Shown: positions 61,415 through 64,000 of the stretch, piece by piece | Numbering within the stretch: the first letter of the stretch is position 1 | Layout: each line of letters starts with the position of its first letter | DNA from: Enoplosus armatus | Lineage: Eukaryota; Chordata; Actinopteri; Centrarchiformes; Enoplosidae | Length of the DNA stretch: 64,000 bases | Direction of reading: 5' to 3' | NCBI RefSeq assembly: GCF_043641665.1 | Contig: NC_092186.1 | Location: 20,516,501 to 20,580,500, forward strand | The notes under the pieces: generated by a model | What the model was told of the DNA's origin: nothing | Database searches by the model: none | The model's input: the letters and a program-made list of their open reading frames with translations, nothing else | Made by a program: the position numbers and the translations under genes

Positions 61415-64000
61415 ATCAGACAGTATTATACTTACACTTATCACACACCCCAGACCCATTCATACCAGACAGCTTTTTAACACTACTGTCGAGTTTTGGT
61501 CCTCGTAGCTCATTTGTTCTATTCCTACATACATTCTATTCCTAAGTTTTCCTACAAACCCTTTTTTTATTTAACAAAACAAGCCAAAGTTCTCAAGTGT
61601 TAAGTGTTGTCTTAACATAAGCAGCCATTCAGGAATTTTGTCTAAATAAACTAGTAATAATAATAATAAAACAGGCAAAATACTGATTTAAATTGGGGAC
61701 TATGTGATCAGAGAACAAGTTAACAAGATTGTGAATCCGACCAGACGTTCAATGCCAGATTTAGGTACTTAGGTCAGTATTTGAAACTCAGTGCTACAGA
61801 CACATTTCGGTCAGTACCAAAAAAGAATTGAGGCGTGATACCCAGCCCTACCTGCCACAACTTTAGCATTATACCTAACCAGACATAAATAAAAACAGAG
61901 CTGTCAACACTTGGTTTATTAAAAGTTTTCCCTGCAGTAATGAGACTAAAGAGTCGCCATGGCAATGTGTCAGAAAGATTTATTTTTGGTTACTTTATGA
62001 CAACTTCATATAGCAACTTAGACTCAATCATGTTCAGGTGTCTCTGAGAAAAGCTGGACTTCTGGTAAGAAGGCTAGATGTCCTAGTATATGTACTGTAT
62101 AGTAATCCTATAGTTATTATAGAAATGTGTGTTCACCCATTCCCGCCAAAAAAGTGCAGCATCAGACTGGTGTCCCACCCCAGTCTGGACCAGGGCTAAA
62201 GCCAGGTTGCATAAAACCAGTTGACCTTTATAAACCAATCAAAAGTTCAGTGTGAAAAGAGTTGCAGAGACCTGGGTTAGAATTAAACACACTATTAACA
62301 GCACAGACTTTATTCTTTGATGTCTTTATGAATAGTGGGAAAACATCATTGGTTTATTGTCTGTAATCCAGGCTTTATACTGTGGGTTGCTTTAATTATT
62401 TTCAGTCTTCGAGAACTTTAATGTATTTTATGGTCGAGGCACCCAGAGTGAAATCTGTTTTTCATTTCAGTAAAAAAAACAACCTTCTCAATGCTACCCG
62501 TGTTTAGAAATTCAGAATAAATACCCTTTTTTTAAATTTGAGTATTTGATTATAGTTGAATTGTAATTTAAGGATCAGCATATGTTCCGTGGTTACTGTA
62601 ATAGTTTTTTTTATTTGTAATTCACATGCACAGTGCCCACATGAGAAAAAGTTGGGTGAAATGAGCCGTAGAAAGCGCTTCAGGTCTGACCCGGCTGTCT
62701 GACCGGCTGAGGCACACTCCAGGCCTGCAGGTCTGGGCTGCTGAACTTGAACTCTGCTTCCACAAATCATGTTTCTGTGGCACAGCCACGTGCCCGCCCC
62801 CCTCACCTCTCACCACACAGCCTCCCTGTCTGTCTCGCATACACACTGAAGCTGGAGCGACTGAAATCCCCCGAAGGCAAAGACATAAAATCCCAGAGTG
62901 TCCGTGTCTCGTCACCCAGAACAAGGCTGTGATTGTGTATTTCCTAAACTTAACCTCTGACCCCTCACAGCCATCTGTCTCCAATAGTCTGCCACGCTGC
63001 TTCCTTTAAATAACCCACCCCTCAAACCCTGACGTGGCTCATTCCCTCAGATACTTAGTTTTCCTCAGGTACAGACAGGTCAGTCTTTAAAGCTGCACTA
63101 ATTCGTATTTTTATATTAACAATGGATCAAATGACTACTTGTAATGTAAAAGGAGTTGAGTTCAGCAGGCAGCTGTTGTTCAACAAAAACCCTCTGATAA
63201 AGACTACTTGTCCAGCACCAAACAGCAGACGATGTTTGCGACTAGCTGGTGAATCAGACAGATATTTCCCTCAGGAGTTGGTGGAGACCAAAAACAGAAC
63301 TAAAAGAGAGTTCATATTGAACTTAGATTCATCTGGTTGACAGAAAGACGACGTCAAATGAAAGCATATGTTGCTCTGCGTCTGCTTGATGTGTAATTAG
63401 TCAACTGTTTGCTAACAAATTCACCATAACATCTGTATAAGGTGATGACATCTTCCTTGTTTTCACACAGCAATGGAAAGATCAAATGTGCGCTCTGAAA
63501 GGTCAAAATTCATTTTCTTCTTCCGTCTCCTGCATCAACATTTTGTCTAATTTTGCAAAGCATATATGTCGTCCATAACAACCACAACAATGCTGTGTCG
63601 GGGTGTGTGCTGTTACCCTAGCTGAATGTGCAGCGTTAAAGGCATTAACATAGAAGACTAAAATGAACTGCAGGGTTTTTTTTGCACATTTGTAGCTGAA
63701 ACCGTGATTTGATTTTTCTTTTTTATTCATCATAAACAACATACACATAATGCAATATTTACAAGACAAGAAAAATCTAAAATGTTTTACTTTCATATAC
63801 TTGCTCTCTCTATGTCTCTCTCTTTCTCTCCCCTGACTTGTTGTTGACTCTTGTCGAGGCCTTGGCTGATATCTTAACACAGATGATAACCCCTTTGAGT
63901 CATTCTTTGGATAAAACTCTTACAGCAGCAAATGAAATAATGGGAATATGACTAGAAGCATGAAGATGTCTTGTGTTTGCTGGTTCAGCTTAGTGTCCGG
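61196..64000 (+). other. Intron of the unidentified gene to the window edge
   Basis: No second coding exon with recognisable homology was seen. It contains a TA microsatellite (61381-61411) and AT-rich sequence with only chance ORFs. Confidence 0.5.
61381..61411. repeat. (TA)n microsatellite
   Basis: About 15 TA units in the intron following the signal-peptide exon. Confidence 0.95.

Overview
The window looks like nuclear DNA of a percomorph-type teleost fish. It has vertebrate spliced genes with short GT-AG introns, long CA/GT, CT, TA and GTT microsatellites, and interspersed repeats with the look of fish families: hAT-like MITEs with 16-bp terminal inverted repeats, AGTA-rich repeats, and L2/Rex-like LINE fragments. 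No operons, CRISPR arrays or bacterial features were seen.

Layout. (1) About 1,000-10,830, minus strand: rexo1 (RNA exonuclease 1 / Elongin A-binding protein), 15 exons reconstructed; the 3' terminal exon lies off the left edge. (2) 10,830-14,800: rexo1 promoter with CRE, CCAAT and YY1-like motifs, then intergenic sequence. (3) About 14,800-28,200, minus strand: mknk2 (MAP-kinase-interacting kinase 2), a non-coding first exon plus 13 coding exons and a 2.9-kb 3' UTR. (4) 28.3-34.4 kb: repeat-bearing spacer. (5) About 34,790-39,300, minus strand: mob3a, three coding exons. (6) About 40,950-48,400, minus strand: zap70, 12 coding exons, tandem SH2 plus tyrosine kinase. (7) 48.6-55 kb: gene-free, repeat-rich spacer including a cluster of foldback (MITE) copies. 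(8) 55.1 kb to the right edge, plus strand: the 5' end of an unidentified gene. It has a putative non-coding exon, a 5.6-kb intron, and an exon encoding a signal peptide; the remaining exons are off-window.

Reading frames were joined across splice sites by phase. mknk2 sums to 1,422 nt (473 aa), mob3a to 651 nt (216 aa), zap70 to 1,827 nt (608 aa) and partial rexo1 to 1,251 codons. All are close to the known vertebrate lengths.

The genes do not form one pathway. REXO1 is a nuclear exonuclease-family protein tied to Elongin A. MNK2 phosphorylates eIF4E downstream of ERK/p38. MOB3A is a small MOB adaptor. ZAP70 is the proximal T-cell-receptor kinase. rexo1, mknk2 and mob3a share a neighbourhood in human 19p13.3, whereas human ZAP70 is on 2q11.2, so the right half is a different conserved block. 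I found no convincing previously undescribed system. The most notable items are a perfect 24-bp inverted repeat at the left edge, the apparent loss of the Tyr315-equivalent in zap70, an elongated MNK2 tail, the MITE cluster, and a long uORF overlapping the start of the unidentified gene.
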